DNA of 64,000 nucleotides. Origin: Dermanyssus gallinae (lineage: Eukaryota; Arthropoda; Arachnida; Mesostigmata; Dermanyssidae). Under the pieces are notes generated by a model. That model worked only from the letters and a program-made list of their open reading frames with translations. It did not search any database and was not told the DNA's origin. The stretch is from contig QVRM01002806.1 in NCBI GenBank assembly GCA_003439945.1, positions 1,417,001 to 1,481,000 on the forward strand, given 5' to 3'. Of this stretch, positions 34,641-46,900 are shown piece by piece. Within the stretch, counting starts at the first letter, position 1; each line of letters begins with the position of its first letter. The position numbers were made by a program, and so were the translations under genes.

Positions 34641-34987
34641 TACAACGCCATTTACATGTACACAATGAGCCACTACTTGACAAAAACTTAGCTACGATAT
34701 GCAAACTATTAGTATAATAAATATTAGTATAATAGTTGGTGTTGCCAACGGAACCGTAGAATGAAGACAGACGAAAATGCGCGGGTTCTCACACTCACTG
34801 ATTCGTATTTATGATATTCACGATACGAAAGAGAGCAATACGGCAGCGCCGCCTCTCCTCGTAATATTATTGCCTAGCCTAGCTCACACTCTACTCAATG
34901 TCCCGGCGGTTAGCGCGAAGCTGTTTCGCCGCCAGAACTCACACAACAATACTGCTGTGCTACTCAACTAAATATATATGGTGGGAT
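34641..34987. other. Unassigned stretch
   Basis: Includes a small local repeat TATTAGTATAATA near 34707-34735; otherwise nothing recognised. Confidence 0.4.
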
Positions 34988-35074
34988 TGTGACCAACAGT
35001 GCAGTGGCAGTTTGTGGCCAACAGTGCAGTGGCGGGCTGTGGCCGACAGTGCCGTGACGGGTTGTGGCTAACAG
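34988..35074 (+). repeat. 25-bp minisatellite, about 3.5 units
   Basis: Units begin TGTGGCCAACAGTGCAGTGG, with single-base differences between successive copies (GACCAAC, GGCCAAC, GGCCGAC, GGCTAAC). Confidence 0.85.
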
Positions 35075-35269
35075 GCAGAGATCATCACCATCATGGCGGG
35101 CAAATACAAACTTCTACCCGCGGCCTTCCAATATGCAACAGTTGGCAATAATAGTTGACCTGCTCCGTCTACTACTACTGCTACGACAACGATCGCTCTG
35201 GTGATAGTGCACAACAGCTACAAATGAGAAGCCTTACACAATCTACAAACAATATGTTTTTCTGCAGAC

Positions 35270-35480
35270 TTTTTTTTTTTTGATTTTCCCGTAAAGCAAT
35301 TGCCTGTGTACGGATTTTTTCATGTCATGGCTAAGTTTATTCCACTCCGGCATTTACCTTGTCTAAATTGGAAACAATGCAAACCAATTTAAGAGTGGCC
35401 GGTCTGGGTCTCGAACCCAGTCCTCCCGAATGCAAGGCAAAGGCTTTGCCACTAAGCCACCTTGCTCGGTAACCTACACT
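35270..35480 (-). repeat. tRNA-derived SINE, family C, full length
   Basis: On the minus strand the head reads GGTGGCTTAGTGGCAAAG (A box) and GGGTTCGAGACCCAG (perfect B box). A body of about 120 bp follows (TTAAATTGGTTTGCATTG ... CCATGACATGAAAAAATCC) and a poly(A) tail at 35270-35281. The would-be acceptor stem does not pair and the anticodon stem is poor, so this is a SINE rather than a tRNA gene. No clear target duplication was found. Confidence 0.65.
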
Positions 35481-36058
35481 GGTTCCTCCCGCAGCTTAAT
35501 GCATCATCATTATTTTTAACAATTGAATTACTTGTTGAGTTGTCATAATTATTTATTGTTGTAATTTTAAGTCTAATTTGAAACGCAGCTCATCGTAATC
35601 ATCATGATTTATTTAATTTTTGATAAGTATTTATTCCATATCTGCTAAGTATATATTGGTACATAATTTGTTTTAGTTGTTTTCAAAAACTCACCTGAGC
35701 ATTTGCGTCAATCAAGGGATATAATTGAGTGGGCCATTTGAATGTGCCGGGCAGTCAAGTGTATGGCATTTAACACATTGCTGTAAGTAAGACTGAAAGA
35801 CGCATGCACTATAATCCTTATGTAACTTAATATTCAAGCTATCGCAAATGGCCCCATCGCAGAGATGGCGAACTTAAACACCTTTGGGTCTCAATTTTTC
35901 CTCCGGTACGCGGGTTGTTCCCTTGAATTCTAGCTGATTCCACATTAGGCACTCTGACAGAAAGTGATTATATGTATGCAGAGAATTGTAAACTTTGCTA
36001 CCAGTCATAATTTGAATAAGTAAATTAAACATTACAATAGCATCATTTATTATGCTAC

Positions 36059-36059
<1 letters not shown>
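35481..36059. other. Unassigned AT-rich stretch
   Basis: Nothing recognised. Confidence 0.5.

Positions 36060-36098
<39 letters not shown>
36060..36098. repeat. (TA)n microsatellite
   Basis: 39 bp of TA, about 80 bp before the RT relic that follows. Confidence 0.95.
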
Positions 36099-36100
<2 letters not shown>

Positions 36101-36179
36101 GAGACATTTGTTTTGTTCGAAGTATAATTGTTTTGATAATTATTACTATTACTAAAGAAGTTATGTGGCTTCAGGATCG

Positions 36180-36540
36180 GACGTTCCACTATCTCAGCCT
36201 GCGAAGTACTTCTTGAACAGATCACAATCTCACTAAATCGGAAAAACATCCTTTGTTCGCGGTTTTGATTGATTTAAAATCTTCGACAGATTGTCATGAC
36301 ATTGTCTTAAAGAAGTAGGGACAGGCTGGAATTGGACCACGAATGCATACTCTACTCTGCGCACTTCTAAGGGCTAACCAAATTATCCTCGATGATGGTG
36401 TGTGCGAGCATAACACAATTGATCTGACGACTGGGTATCCGCAAGGCGACAATCTTAGCCCATTGCTATTCATAACGTTACTCAGCGATTTGCCTCGCAT
36501 CATGAAGGAGCAACACTCTACGTCCGACATCTAAGTGACA
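36180..36540 (+). pseudogene. LINE RT relic (palm region)
   Basis: The plus strand reads VLIDLKSSTDCHDIVLKK (usual pattern: IDL-x-K-A-F-D), then, in the frame starting at 36343, IILDDG and IDLTTGYPQGDNLSPLLFI. The last is the conserved G-x-PQGD-x-LSPLLF motif of CR1/Jockey-like RTs. The frame ends at 36534 before any YADD box. A stop lies between the two halves. Clearly RT-derived but dead. Confidence 0.65.
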
Positions 36541-37536
36541 TGGAAACATCTTAGCACTTCGCAGTTGAACCTGTTGGATAGGGTGAACCCAGCTTTCTTG
36601 AAACGAGTACTTGACTTTTCGTCGAATTCGCGCAACATATTAGTATACATGCTCGTAGACCGCTTTAGTTTGGACCTCTGGAAACGTTTCGGCATGAGTA
36701 TTCTCAACAAAAAATCTCTAATTCCTAGATAGTTTTATCTATCACCAGCTATCAGTTTCAGCGAGAATACTCATAAATCATTTTTACCATGTTTGTCATA
36801 TATATTATGTTCGTATTTACATACCCAAACCGGGTGCATTTTAAATAAATGAAAATTCATTAATACTATGGGATGAGGAATAGATCCTGTGAAAACCGAT
36901 GCAATATGTTCGAACATTACAATTCAAAGTTTTGAATTATACGGCATCATCTACTAAAAACTACAAAACCCAGCTGAGAACACATTCAGCCTAAACACCA
37001 TGCACAGTAAAGTGTGTCAATTGCATAATTGAACAGCAGCGAGTAAACAGCGAGTTTCCTAACCAAATATTTGTTGTTCGTCAGTTGGATCGTATGGATC
37101 TCAGAAACGTTTGGTCCCAACAGGGCGGTAAAACTAGCCACACAGCATACAACTCTAAATCATGATGGAGGATATTAGAGGACGCTGTATCGCTGACAGG
37201 CAGTCACAATAAAGCCAAACCGTGATTATAATTTCGTTGACGGAACGCAAACGAGCAAGGACGAAAAAGACATTTCCTGTATGTGTTGTTTCATAATTCC
37301 TACATGTTTTCATTCTTTCTTACGCAAATAGATTAAGAAGAAACTACTCTATTTGGAACTGAAATTCGCCTCTCTATACGCAGGTTCTCGTATATATGTA
37401 TCTATATATGTATATGCATGTGTATATATATAAGCCAAATTTTATTGACGAAGTGCCAAAAATTAAGTGTAAATTAATTAGCTTGCAAAGACCGAGAGTA
37501 TCACCGTCCCACCTACGTATAGGTTTTAGACTATTT

Positions 37537-37572
<36 letters not shown>

Positions 37573-40500
37573 CTCGAACTCTTGTGTAAGCTTAATCTTT
37601 CATTGATACATCGTTGGATCGGACCTCAAAATTCACTCAGCTGAAAGAAACGGTTGTTGGACACGTCGACGAAACGATGCTTCCGGACATTGTTTAATAC
37701 TGTCGAGCGGGGTGGCAATATTTTTAGCTGAACAAGCGCTCCCGTTGTTTTTCACGGCTTGGCACTTCACATAATAAACCTATCCTGTGAAAATTTAGCA
37801 CGACTACACGAATGGTTTCACGCAACGCCGCTTACGTCGACCATAAATTGCGCAAAGAGGTCGTCAGCATGCCCGTACAGAGTTTCCCTTTTGGTGATAA
37901 ATGTTTACTATCTCTATACGCTCTCCCGTAGAATCACGCTCTATCTTGAATTTGGCACACCTACCTGTTCTGTTTGCAACATATATATATATAGAGAGAG
38001 AGAGAGAGGGTCGTGGACAAACCTCGTAAAAATGTATATCCTGTGATATAAATATTCTTGAGCGTTCTTTAATTTGAACATTTGCTGTTACGATAATAAC
38101 CCACATCCTGTCAGAAATTTTCTAAGTATTAGCTTGGTACCAATTTAATACCAAAGCAGCGATTTTTTTCTTGCTTTATTTTAACTCTTGAAATAAACAA
38201 AAACACCTATGTTACAATAAATTATTGAAGACGCGGCCGTAAGCGATTGTACCGGTTCTACAGCGATTGCAAAGATTTGTTGCATGTCTTCCAATATGTC
38301 AGGCATGTCCTAAACGGTTTTAACAGCGGCGCATATTCCGGCAGCCGTTAGCCAGATGACGACTTCCAAAAGGCGCCGAATTTTTGGGCGAAAACACAAG
38401 TATGTTCACTTTTTCTAAAAATATTTAGCCTTATTGATAAAACACTTTGATTCGTGTTTTCACTTTAGCCGTTAAACAAGGCTATCCCTATGTTTCGTTG
38501 AAAAGAAAATGTATTTCAACAAAGTCGTCAGCAATGAACAAGAGCGAAAATATTGGAAGGAATGGTGAAATCGAGGGAAAAACGGGTACTCACGGGCAAA
38601 TGGAAAATGACGATGGGGGGGGGGGCAAATGAAGTTAGCAGATATGTATGGAAAGGAAAGCGAAAAGTGGGTGGGGCAGAATGGTTACACGATCATTCAA
38701 GAGGGTGTCGGCCATGAGCAGACACCAGTACAGGCATGTTGGATACAAGAAAAGACAAATATATGGAGGGAAGAATTTTAAATATATGGAGAAGTATATA
38801 TAAATATTAAATATATGGCGGGCGAACGCATAAAATGTCGAGTTTGTGGGTAAGGTCATGTTAATCAGATTGTAGAAGAATACACAGTTGTAGGTGGATC
38901 AGCGATATAGACCTGTCGGAGTCTAGCTAGTTTAGGATCTAGTTTTAGGGCCGAATGTTCTAAGTCGATATTGCAAAGAGTAAGTTGTCCCAATCGAAAG
39001 CATTTATTCAGTAGGCCTTGGAAGACGATACATTGGTTACATGGATGCTTAGGTAACGTATATGCTGATCTATATAAAATATCTTAATATAAAATGTATT
39101 CGCTATTACAATCTGTCCTTCCATTGGCGTCGTGTTTCCTGACCTTAGTTGCATCAAGTCCTTCTGGAGCCAAGATAATTTAACTCAAAGGGTAGGATTG
39201 AAGTATTATTCCTTCCATTCACCATCTTGCTTACGGGCATAAACTGTCAGTGTCACAGAACACTCTGTGGCTTCAGCTTGAGTAAAGAAGTAATTCAAAT
39301 AAAGCCAAAACAAACGAACAAACAAAGTGGTTTGACAGAACCCGAAACGTCTCGCTATAAACCTGAGCACATACTATGTAGTTATAAAACTTTGCATTTA
39401 ATTACCTAACAATAATGGATCAATCATTTTATGAGCAGGCATCAAAGGTTTATGCGTTTAAACAGAGAAGCAGTTGCTTTCCTTATTCCGAGCATATTTT
39501 ATAAATGTAAACTCTGTTTGGACATTTATTGTAATACACTAGTTATAAGCGCACTTATAGTGCATGCGTTCAGCGGCACATACTCATCGGGCTCAATCGC
39601 TGAAGTTCATACCAACAGCGGTTAACCAGTGTGGCGTTATTCTTCTTCGGGTAGACCCTGATGAAAGATTAAGAAAGACCCTGTAGCGGCGGTGAGACAG
39701 CTGGTACTCAATCGTAGACTTGCTACCAAAAAAAAATAACAGCCCGAAGCCATTCTATCTAGCGCTGAGTTTGTCACACATGTAAATAAAATACAATGAA
39801 AAACGCATTGTTTACGGAATGAAGGGTGGGAGGAGACTAAAAAGCAGGCAAGCCTATAAAGCTGCCTTGTTGGGCGATTATTTTGCTACACGCCAGACAA
39901 ACATAGTACTAATGATTTTGAGATTGAAGTGCTCTGCCATTTTTGCAATTGGCAGAGCAGCGCGGCGATGTACGCTAAGCAAAAAAGAAGCCTTTTTCTA
40001 AAGAAAGTGTTTCCTGACTACCAAGGATGAGGTGTGTACAAAGGACACACGTTCGAGGAAAATTACACATACCTAATAGTAGCAAATAACTTTGTAGAAG
40101 AGCCGGCAAACGAACTCGCATATGAATCATCCAAATGTACAGCAGTGCTAAACTGACAATATATTTCGACTGACAATATATTTGACAGTGACCACCGATT
40201 GGAGGCGTCGAAAGTCCCTCTGGTCAGAAGAAGCTCTTGGTAGAGGACACCACTGCCGGTGCCGGTCTAGTGCCACGATGCTTAGACGGAGTCGGAAGAG
40301 GCGGGCGCGCAGTGGTGATGATTGTGCCGGCCCCAACTCCATTATGAGGATAAAAATGGCCACAACAATCCTAGACACTGCGTGTCAGGAAAAAAAAGAG
40401 AAATAGATTGAGTAGGAGAGCTATGACATCAACGGTGATGACGCGGAAATGACGCAGCTGGGCTTCATAGATTCCCTGCCCGCCGAATGCTCGTCAATGT

Positions 40501-42487
40501 TTAATAGGAGTAAGTCGATGGTTACCACCGGAAATCTAGTAAGTAGTAGAGTACTTCCATAGATGGCTATTGTGCAAAGCTGAGCCTGCCGAGAAACCAA
40601 AAAAAACGACATTGAGGCAGCGATAAGATGGGATAGACAGAGAAACGGAGCAGTAGAACTATCAGAACAACTACGCTGAACCGCAGCCCTCTGCGAATGC
40701 TGATCCTCTGGGCTAGACATATCCCGTGTTCTTGATGACAAGACAATTAATGGACACGGTCAGTTTGCTTTGCTCGCCCACAAATCCATACGAAAGTGTA
40801 GGGAACAAGGATATTCTGAACTGCATTTGCTAAGTCAACGCGAAACAATAGGATTGCCCACTGTATGCTTTGCCGGATGTATGATGTCCGTCATGACTCC
40901 TGAATAGAACGAGTGAACTCGTGCAGGAGGGTTTAGCTCGTCTTCAAATATACTGTCAAAACAAAACATTGTTTTAGCAGCGTCGCTGCTATAATATATA
41001 TAATTTTTCCCTATATTCACATTTCTTTGTAAACTTAACATTAAATAATAAATGAAGTTAATTGTTAAAAATATATATAGAATATCCGTTACTATCGTAT
41101 AGCGGTATCTCTAAGCAAACAATTTTGTGTATTTCTCTGATTTTTTGAACGGAACAGCATTAGACAGCTACGTCCGTCCAAAGAACACTTTTCTAATATT
41201 TGAGAAGTTTTCGTCGCAGCCGCACAGTAGCGGGAAGTCGATTACATTAGCGGTGGCTATTGAGTTTCTGTGGAAGCAAAGATTCAACAACACCAGACCT
41301 TTCACAAGCTAAAATCCAACCATAAAGAAGCACAACGCAAAACAGACTATATAGATAGGTCTTAATAAAATAGTTTTTCATGATATAACCTAATTTATAT
41401 ATATAGCCTAACTATAAGACCCAAAGGATTCAAGGGCAGAATGACAACGCGATTACATCGATCACTTTCTTGGCCATTTCAACGTCTCTCAGTGGCTGTA
41501 CGGAAACATAACAGAGCGCGTTCGCAAACGTTTGCGTAGCCTATTTTGCACATATTCTTCTGTTCAAGATGGATTTACATATTCGAAGAGTTATGCTGGA
41601 AAGCTCGTTTCACGCTCTCGCCTCTTCTCCTTGAGAACTTTGAGGTACACGAGACAAAACAGCTTGCAGTAGAGGTTGTTGATGAGACCTAACGTAACAC
41701 TCACCCTGCTGTAGTGTGTGTGTGTGCGTGTTTGTAGACAGTTCCATGTTAAGAAAAATCTTGATGGCGATACTATCCCTTGCGCTGGGGCAAGTTGTCT
41801 GCGGTCCCCCGCGTATTCTATTGCTATGTGCAACTGTATCAAGAAGCGTCATTTATGACTTATCGCCATTTTAATGTATTCCTAATGCAACCACGTGATG
41901 ACTATGTGTGTCGTGTGACGATCGTGGCTGCCTCTTTTGCTTTAGATTAGACAGGCACCGGCAGATAGAGGGTGGGCCAAATCAATTACTTAATTAAGTT
42001 GCAATCGCAGTACGTCGTTTGAGCAGTCTGTCAATGCGGGCAGTGAAGCCGGTACTGTAGGTATCGTTTTTTGCTCGTTTCGCTCTCAGCTGCGTAGTAA
42101 AGCATTCGAGATGGGTACGGTCTGGTCATTGCAGTTAGCCACTGCTGCTGGGACTTCTGCTGCCCTCGCTGCACGTCTTTTTGAGCCCGCCACTAAGTTT
42201 CATTCGCAGAAAAAGGTCATTTGGGATCGATTAGGCTCTGCAGACTTTCTACTAGTCATAACTTTCAAGGTTCCACCATTACCTCGTCCACCAGGTTCAT
42301 TAGACCGGATAGCCAGCTGTACTATAGAAATGATTTATAAAGTGAACATTCTTGCAGCCATATAGCACGATTGGTGTTATATCGATCGGGATCGTTTTGG
42401 AAAGGTATAACCTACATACGTATGAACTAATGCAATATTAAAAAAGTTAAGACACATTTTAACCCCGTATATCCGTACATTTTTAAC
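36541..42487. other. Unassigned stretch, about 6 kb, with simple repeats
   Basis: No gene family recognised. Simple repeats: (TA)n at 37539-37570, (TA)n passing into (GA)n at 37981-38009, and a G run near 38616-38624. A plus-strand ATG frame at 42111-42365 (MGTVWSLQLATAAGTSAALA) is alanine-rich and unmatched; it might be an exon or chance. Confidence 0.5.
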
Positions 42488-42527
42488 GCATGACATGCAT
42501 ATCTGTATCTAGATATGCATGTCATGC
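42488..42527. repeat. Perfect hairpin, 17-bp arms, 6-nt loop
   Basis: GCATGACATGCATATCT at 42488-42504 is exactly complementary to 42511-42527. Confidence 0.9.
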
Positions 42528-42555
42528 AACAAAAATAAAAAATAAAAATATATAT

Positions 42556-42615
42556 AGGGCATGTATACCTAAATACACATGTCACCTTTTTATATCAGGG
42601 ACGCATAGAGCGGCA

Positions 42616-42617
<2 letters not shown>
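42556..42617 (+). repeat. Left member of an inverted pair flanking the LINE cluster
   Basis: Contains GCATGTATACCTAAATACAC, ATGTCACC and GCATAGAGCGGCAG, followed at once by (TA)n. The inverse complement, diverged, is at 49625-49675, also next to (TA)n. Confidence 0.6.

Positions 42618-42618
<1 letters not shown>

Positions 42619-42658
<40 letters not shown>
42619..42658. repeat. (TA)n microsatellite
   Basis: 40 bp of TA between the inverted-pair sequence and the host LINE relic. Confidence 0.95.
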
Positions 42659-42659
<1 letters not shown>

Positions 42660-42719
42660 ACCGAGGCATCCATATCATCAATGTATTCTACAATATCTAC
42701 TCAGTATCTGCCTTTACCA

Positions 42720-43084
42720 AAACAAGAGTAAGAGAGTTGGGATAATAGCCAAAGATGCTATTTCGTGCGAAGAAATTAATAATGCCAGAATGAAGGATCT
42801 GGTGGTTGCAGAGATACACCTGGAAGGGACAATATTGTAGCCATTTAGAAGAATACATAAGATAATTGGGGAATACCAGGATAAGGGAGAAGTGATATGT
42901 CTGGGAGATTGGAATGCACATATCAAACAGCTGGATGGACGAAAAGACAGAGCGGGCAGGAGATGATACAACTTGCAGAGTCGAGCGGGTTCCAAATTTA
43001 AAATTTGGACCCGCGGGTAGAAGCGGGATATGCGTACACACAGGAGGATAAAAGCTCATGCTCGACTACGTACTGACGAAGGGT
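42720..43084 (+). pseudogene. APE endonuclease domain fragment of the host LINE
   Basis: The plus strand reads GIIAKDAISCEEINNARMKD, a stop, then GEVICLGDWNAHIKQLDG and, after frame changes, SMLDYVLTKGK. GDWNAH is the metal-binding G-D-(F/W)-N-x-H motif of exonuclease-endonuclease-phosphatase domains, and SMLDYVL matches the S-x-(I/L)-DY/DH motif further on. The next segment, VEEVRID, appears at 47096. Only the C-terminal half of the domain is recognisable. Confidence 0.7.
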
Positions 43085-43108
43085 AAAATAATAATAATAA
43101 TAATAATA
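43085..43108. repeat. (TAA)n tract, cluster tract 1
   Basis: About 24 bp of AAT repeat between the host LINE and the 3' end of the first, minus-strand RLE copy. Confidence 0.95.
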
Positions 43109-43339
43109 CAGTTGTGAGGTGTGAATGTGTACCCACATTATTTTATAGTTTCTTTCTTGCTGTCGTCAGCCCATCGCACCTAATATGGACGCGGCGTTTC
43201 CTCTGCAAACTGCCAATGAAAGCAGCTGCCTCAGAAAGTCGCCTTCCCGTACATCTCCGGTGTTTGCTTGTATTCGATCACTTAAGTCTTTAATAAATGT
43301 CCTTGTTCTTCTGCTGACTAGGCCCATTGTCTCCATTGC

Positions 43340-43340
<1 letters not shown>
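43109..43340 (-). mobile_element. 5'-truncated RLE retrotransposon copy (extreme 3' end)
   Basis: The reverse complement matches 43665-43910 closely: endonuclease tail (METMGLVSRRTRTFIKDLSD), FLRQLLSLAVCRGNAAS, stop, and 3' UTR with CACATTCACACCTCACAACTG. It starts abruptly at a (TAA)n tract on its 5' side and ends in another on its 3' side. Confidence 0.8.

Positions 43341-43380
<40 letters not shown>
43341..43380. repeat. (AAT)n tract, cluster tract 2
   Basis: 40 bp lying between the 5' ends of two oppositely oriented truncated copies, hence not a 3' tail of either one. Confidence 0.95.
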
Positions 43381-43383
<3 letters not shown>

Positions 43384-43914
43384 TCAGAAATAAATGCAGT
43401 GATTCAAAGAGCTCTCCGGAGGGCGGGAATACCTAGCATGCTGGAACCCAGACTAGGACTTCATGACGATAAAAGGCCCGACGGTGTCACTATTCCGCCG
43501 TGGAAAAAAGGCAGATGCCTGGCGACAGTCTTCTGCACAGCCGCACCGTCTTATGTGTGCCACAGCGCTACCGAGGCGGGATGGGTGGCCGAACACGCAG
43601 AGAAAGAAAAGTGGCGTAAATACACAGAGTTAGAGTCTAGATACAATTTCGTGCCGATTGCAATAGAGACAATGGGCCCAGTCAGCAGAAGAACAAAGAC
43701 ATTTATTAAAGACTTAAGTGATCGAATACAAGCAAACACCGGAGATGCACGCAAAGGCGACTTTCTGAGACAGCTGCTTTCATTGGCAGTTTGCAGAGGA
43801 AACGCCGCGTCGATATTAGGTGCGATGGGCTGACGACAGCAAGAAAGAAATTATAAAATAATGAGGATACACATTCACACCTCACAACTGTATTGCTCTA
43901 AGACATATTAAATA
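43381..43914 (+). mobile_element. 5'-truncated RLE retrotransposon copy with endonuclease domain
   Basis: A 144-codon frame (43399-43833) reads NAVIQRALRRAG, DDKRPDGVTIPPWKKGR, then, with a small deletion in the usual WDVTV, TAAPSYV, then KWRKYTELESRYNFVPIAIE, TMGP, FLRQLL and RGNAAS. This is collinear with residues 797-940 of the intact ORF2. The loss around WDVTV removes the catalytic aspartate of the PD...D site. The 3' UTR is about 80 bp with AAATAAATAAT. It begins in one (AAT)n tract and ends in another. Confidence 0.8.
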
Positions 43915-43939
43915 AATAATAATAATAATAATAATAATT
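43915..43939. repeat. (AAT)n tract, cluster tract 3
   Basis: 25 bp between the 3' ends of two RLE copies of opposite orientation, followed by a T run. Confidence 0.95.
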
Positions 43940-46900
43940 TTTTTTTGGAACAAGGGTTTATTTATTCAATATGTACATGTATTACAATTATCAATATATT
44001 ACTTATATAATATCTACAATATTGCTTATATAATTCTTATTGCTTGAGTGTCGGTGACCACTCAACATCATCTTGGCGTTGCCTCTCTGTAATTCTAATG
44101 ACACTCTCTGTCGGAGGAAAGCGGTCGATCTTGGCTCCGCTGTGGCCTCGAAGAGCTTCTTCCCAAGCTCCTTTGTCAGTTTGAGTGCATCCTTGCCCCA
44201 AACGCCAGATGACTCGAGACCGAACGCCATTACAACGTGGTCCTCAAGGAGATGCGCGTATAGGCCCGTTGGCGGATAATGTTGCCGACGCCCGCGTTGG
44301 CTAGTGCACGATAGCCGAGAGCGTACGTGTCGGAGACGGTGACGTCCCATGCCAGCGGCCGATTGCGGTCCAGTCTCAGCTGGTAAGGCCGTCCGGTCGA
44401 CGCTTGTCGTCGCTCTGTAGTCCACCAGGCTCCAGTGTAACGCGGTAGCCGGCTTGTCTGAAAGCGCGCCCGAGGATGTCATTTATGGCATCGTGGCGGC
44501 CCTGCGTAAGCCCAGCCAGCTTAGTGCAACTAAGTCGGTGCAGGCCACGTTCATTCACCGTTCCACCACACGGGCATGCCTCTGTCTCAAGCATGGCAAT
44601 GCCAAGTCTGAGGCCACTGGCGGCACGGAAGTGGTCATCAGCCAGCTTACTGCCGACTAGCTCGGACGGAAACACGTCAAGCCACGCTCTGGCAGCGTCG
44701 GATGAAACCGCTTTCAGTCTAATGCCGTCTATATCTAACTCACAGGCAGACAGAAGAGTTAAGTGGGTAGCCTGAGTGGCGATTTGGTCCCACCCCTTCT
44801 GCCTAGTGACCTGTTCCTCAGATGGACGACCAGACTGACGCGCATCCCAGATCCGAGCGGCGTCGTGTTGGTGGCTGATGAGTCCGCCGGCAGTAGCGGC
44901 CACTGCAGAGGCGCAGCTGTGCGACGAAGCAAGGAAAGCGGGTAAGGCAAGGTCCGTGGCCGAACGAATGCCTATTCCACCCAGCCGGACCGGTAAGCTT
45001 GCCTGCGTCCATGCCTTATCATCATGCGTTAGGTCAAGGATGTTTTCCAAGGCTCTCCTCACTTGGTCGTCGAGGTTCAGAGTTTCTGACGGTAGAAGGA
45101 AGACAGGTGAGGTCCGTAGTACATACAGGACCTTTTGCACTCCCATTGCGTGCCGGAGCAGGAAGTAGGCTTGATGTCTACCGAGATGGCCCAGTCTCTG
45201 GTAAAGCCGGGAAAGTTGTTCTCCCTTCTCGGCTAGTATCGGACCGATCATGTCGGGAAACACCGCCGTACCCAGCAGGTCCAAATTACATCGATCCTTT
45301 ACAAGGATGCCCGGGAGGTTGCTGTTAAATTTAGCGATCACCTGCTGTCTCTCTTCGTCCTCAAAACCCTGTAGAAATAGCTCGCATTTAGATGGGTTAA
45401 GCTGCAGCCCGCTTCATTGCTCGAACGCTCGGAGATCCTTGATGTCTCTGAGTAACACCGAAGGATCGTTGTCTAGAAGGGTCCCATCGTCGAGGTAAAA
45501 CAAAGGGACCTTGGATGCCACCTGCTTGACGTACTGATGCAGAAGCAGGCTAAATGCCAGAGGAGCCGCTACGTCTCCCTGCTGACAACCGGCTGATGAT
45601 CTAATTTCAACCTCACCAAACATTAGGGGAGTCGGTTTGCTATATGCCTGGTGCATCATTGGATAGAGGGCCGGGGCGTGCTTGGAAATCTCTGTCAAGA
45701 GGTGTCCTCGTTTGTTTAACTTAAAGGCATTTTTAAAATCTAATTTTAGGAGGCAACATTTTTCGTTGTGTTCGAGAAAGGTGCGAGCTGTGTGAGCAAT
45801 TATTTCTGCACCATTTTGAGTGGCGTACCCTATCTGCCGTGGCTGCAGGTAGCTTTTCACATTGACCTGGGGAAGCAGGGTCTTTGTGACCAATCTTCGC
45901 AGAGTGCAGCCGACGGCTATGGGTCGGTATCCTCCGGTTTTCTTTTTCAGAGCGATAAGCCACCCTCCATATATCACGTTTCTCACAGCCTCCGGAACTT
46001 GCCCGTTACGTATGATGTCGCATACTTTGGCGAGGGTTTCCAGTACATCGTTGTGGTCTCCGTTAGTAGGGAGAAGGCTTTTTAGATGGTCAGGCGTGAG
46101 GCCGTCGAGGCCTCCCGCCGCACCGGATGGAAAGGAGCAAAGTGCCTTGGCAACATCCTCGCCTGAGCACGACCCGACCGCTGGCAAGCCGAAAGGGGAC
46201 GGTGGCACCACGTCCCCTGCAGGAGCAGGAGGATATTTTGCCACCATCTCATTAATTCGACTCCTCCGTTACGGGCGCAATCGTGTCATCGGAAGACAAG
46301 ATCCTAATAGCGCTCCGCACATTAAAATCCATGGAAAGCTTGTGAGCGCGAGCTTTATCCGTCAATATACGTTTGCCTCGACCCTCAGCTTCCACGCAAG
46401 TGAGAGCGGCACCCCCGAAAAGGGCCACCTTTTCTTTGACTACGCTGGCCAAGCTATGGCCTCCCTGGGTTTCTTTTTCGACGTGGAGGACTTTTGGGGC
46501 GAGGGTGAGCAGCGCGGTCCAGCTCGCTTCGTGATTCTTTTTCACGACGTCTTTAAGCAGACGGTGGAAGAGTCCGCGCAAGGGTATTCTCGCTCCTTTT
46601 GGGATCCTGCGCAACACCTTGCGTGTCATCTTGGCGTTGGCGAGTAGCTTGTGAAGAGAAAGGGGAGATGAGGGCGGCAGGTGATCATCAGGTGTCGGAC
46701 CTCCGTTCACTGGAGACTGGCTGGCGGGGTGAGGAGAGGGTTCTACTAGTGAAGCGTGCGGAAAAGGCAGCGGCTGTGAGACGCTGCTAAGAGTGGCCGG
46801 CGCCTGTTGAAGCACTGCTGGCCCACTAGACTCGGCTATCTTTTTTCTTATGAGTCCTTCCTGCGTTAATCTGCACATCCCTCTTTGTAGGAAAGCACAT

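Noticed and set aside
35393..35471. Functional tRNA gene on the minus strand
   Set aside because: A and B boxes are good, but the acceptor and anticodon stems do not pair, and a body with poly(A) tail follows, so it is a SINE head.
42111..42365. Small alanine-rich ATG frame as a host gene
   Set aside because: No domain, splice signals or neighbours supporting it; kept only as a note in the unassigned stretch.
43109..43914. Twin-priming inversion of a single LINE insertion
   Set aside because: Both halves contain the element's 3' end, whereas twin priming inverts only the 5' part.
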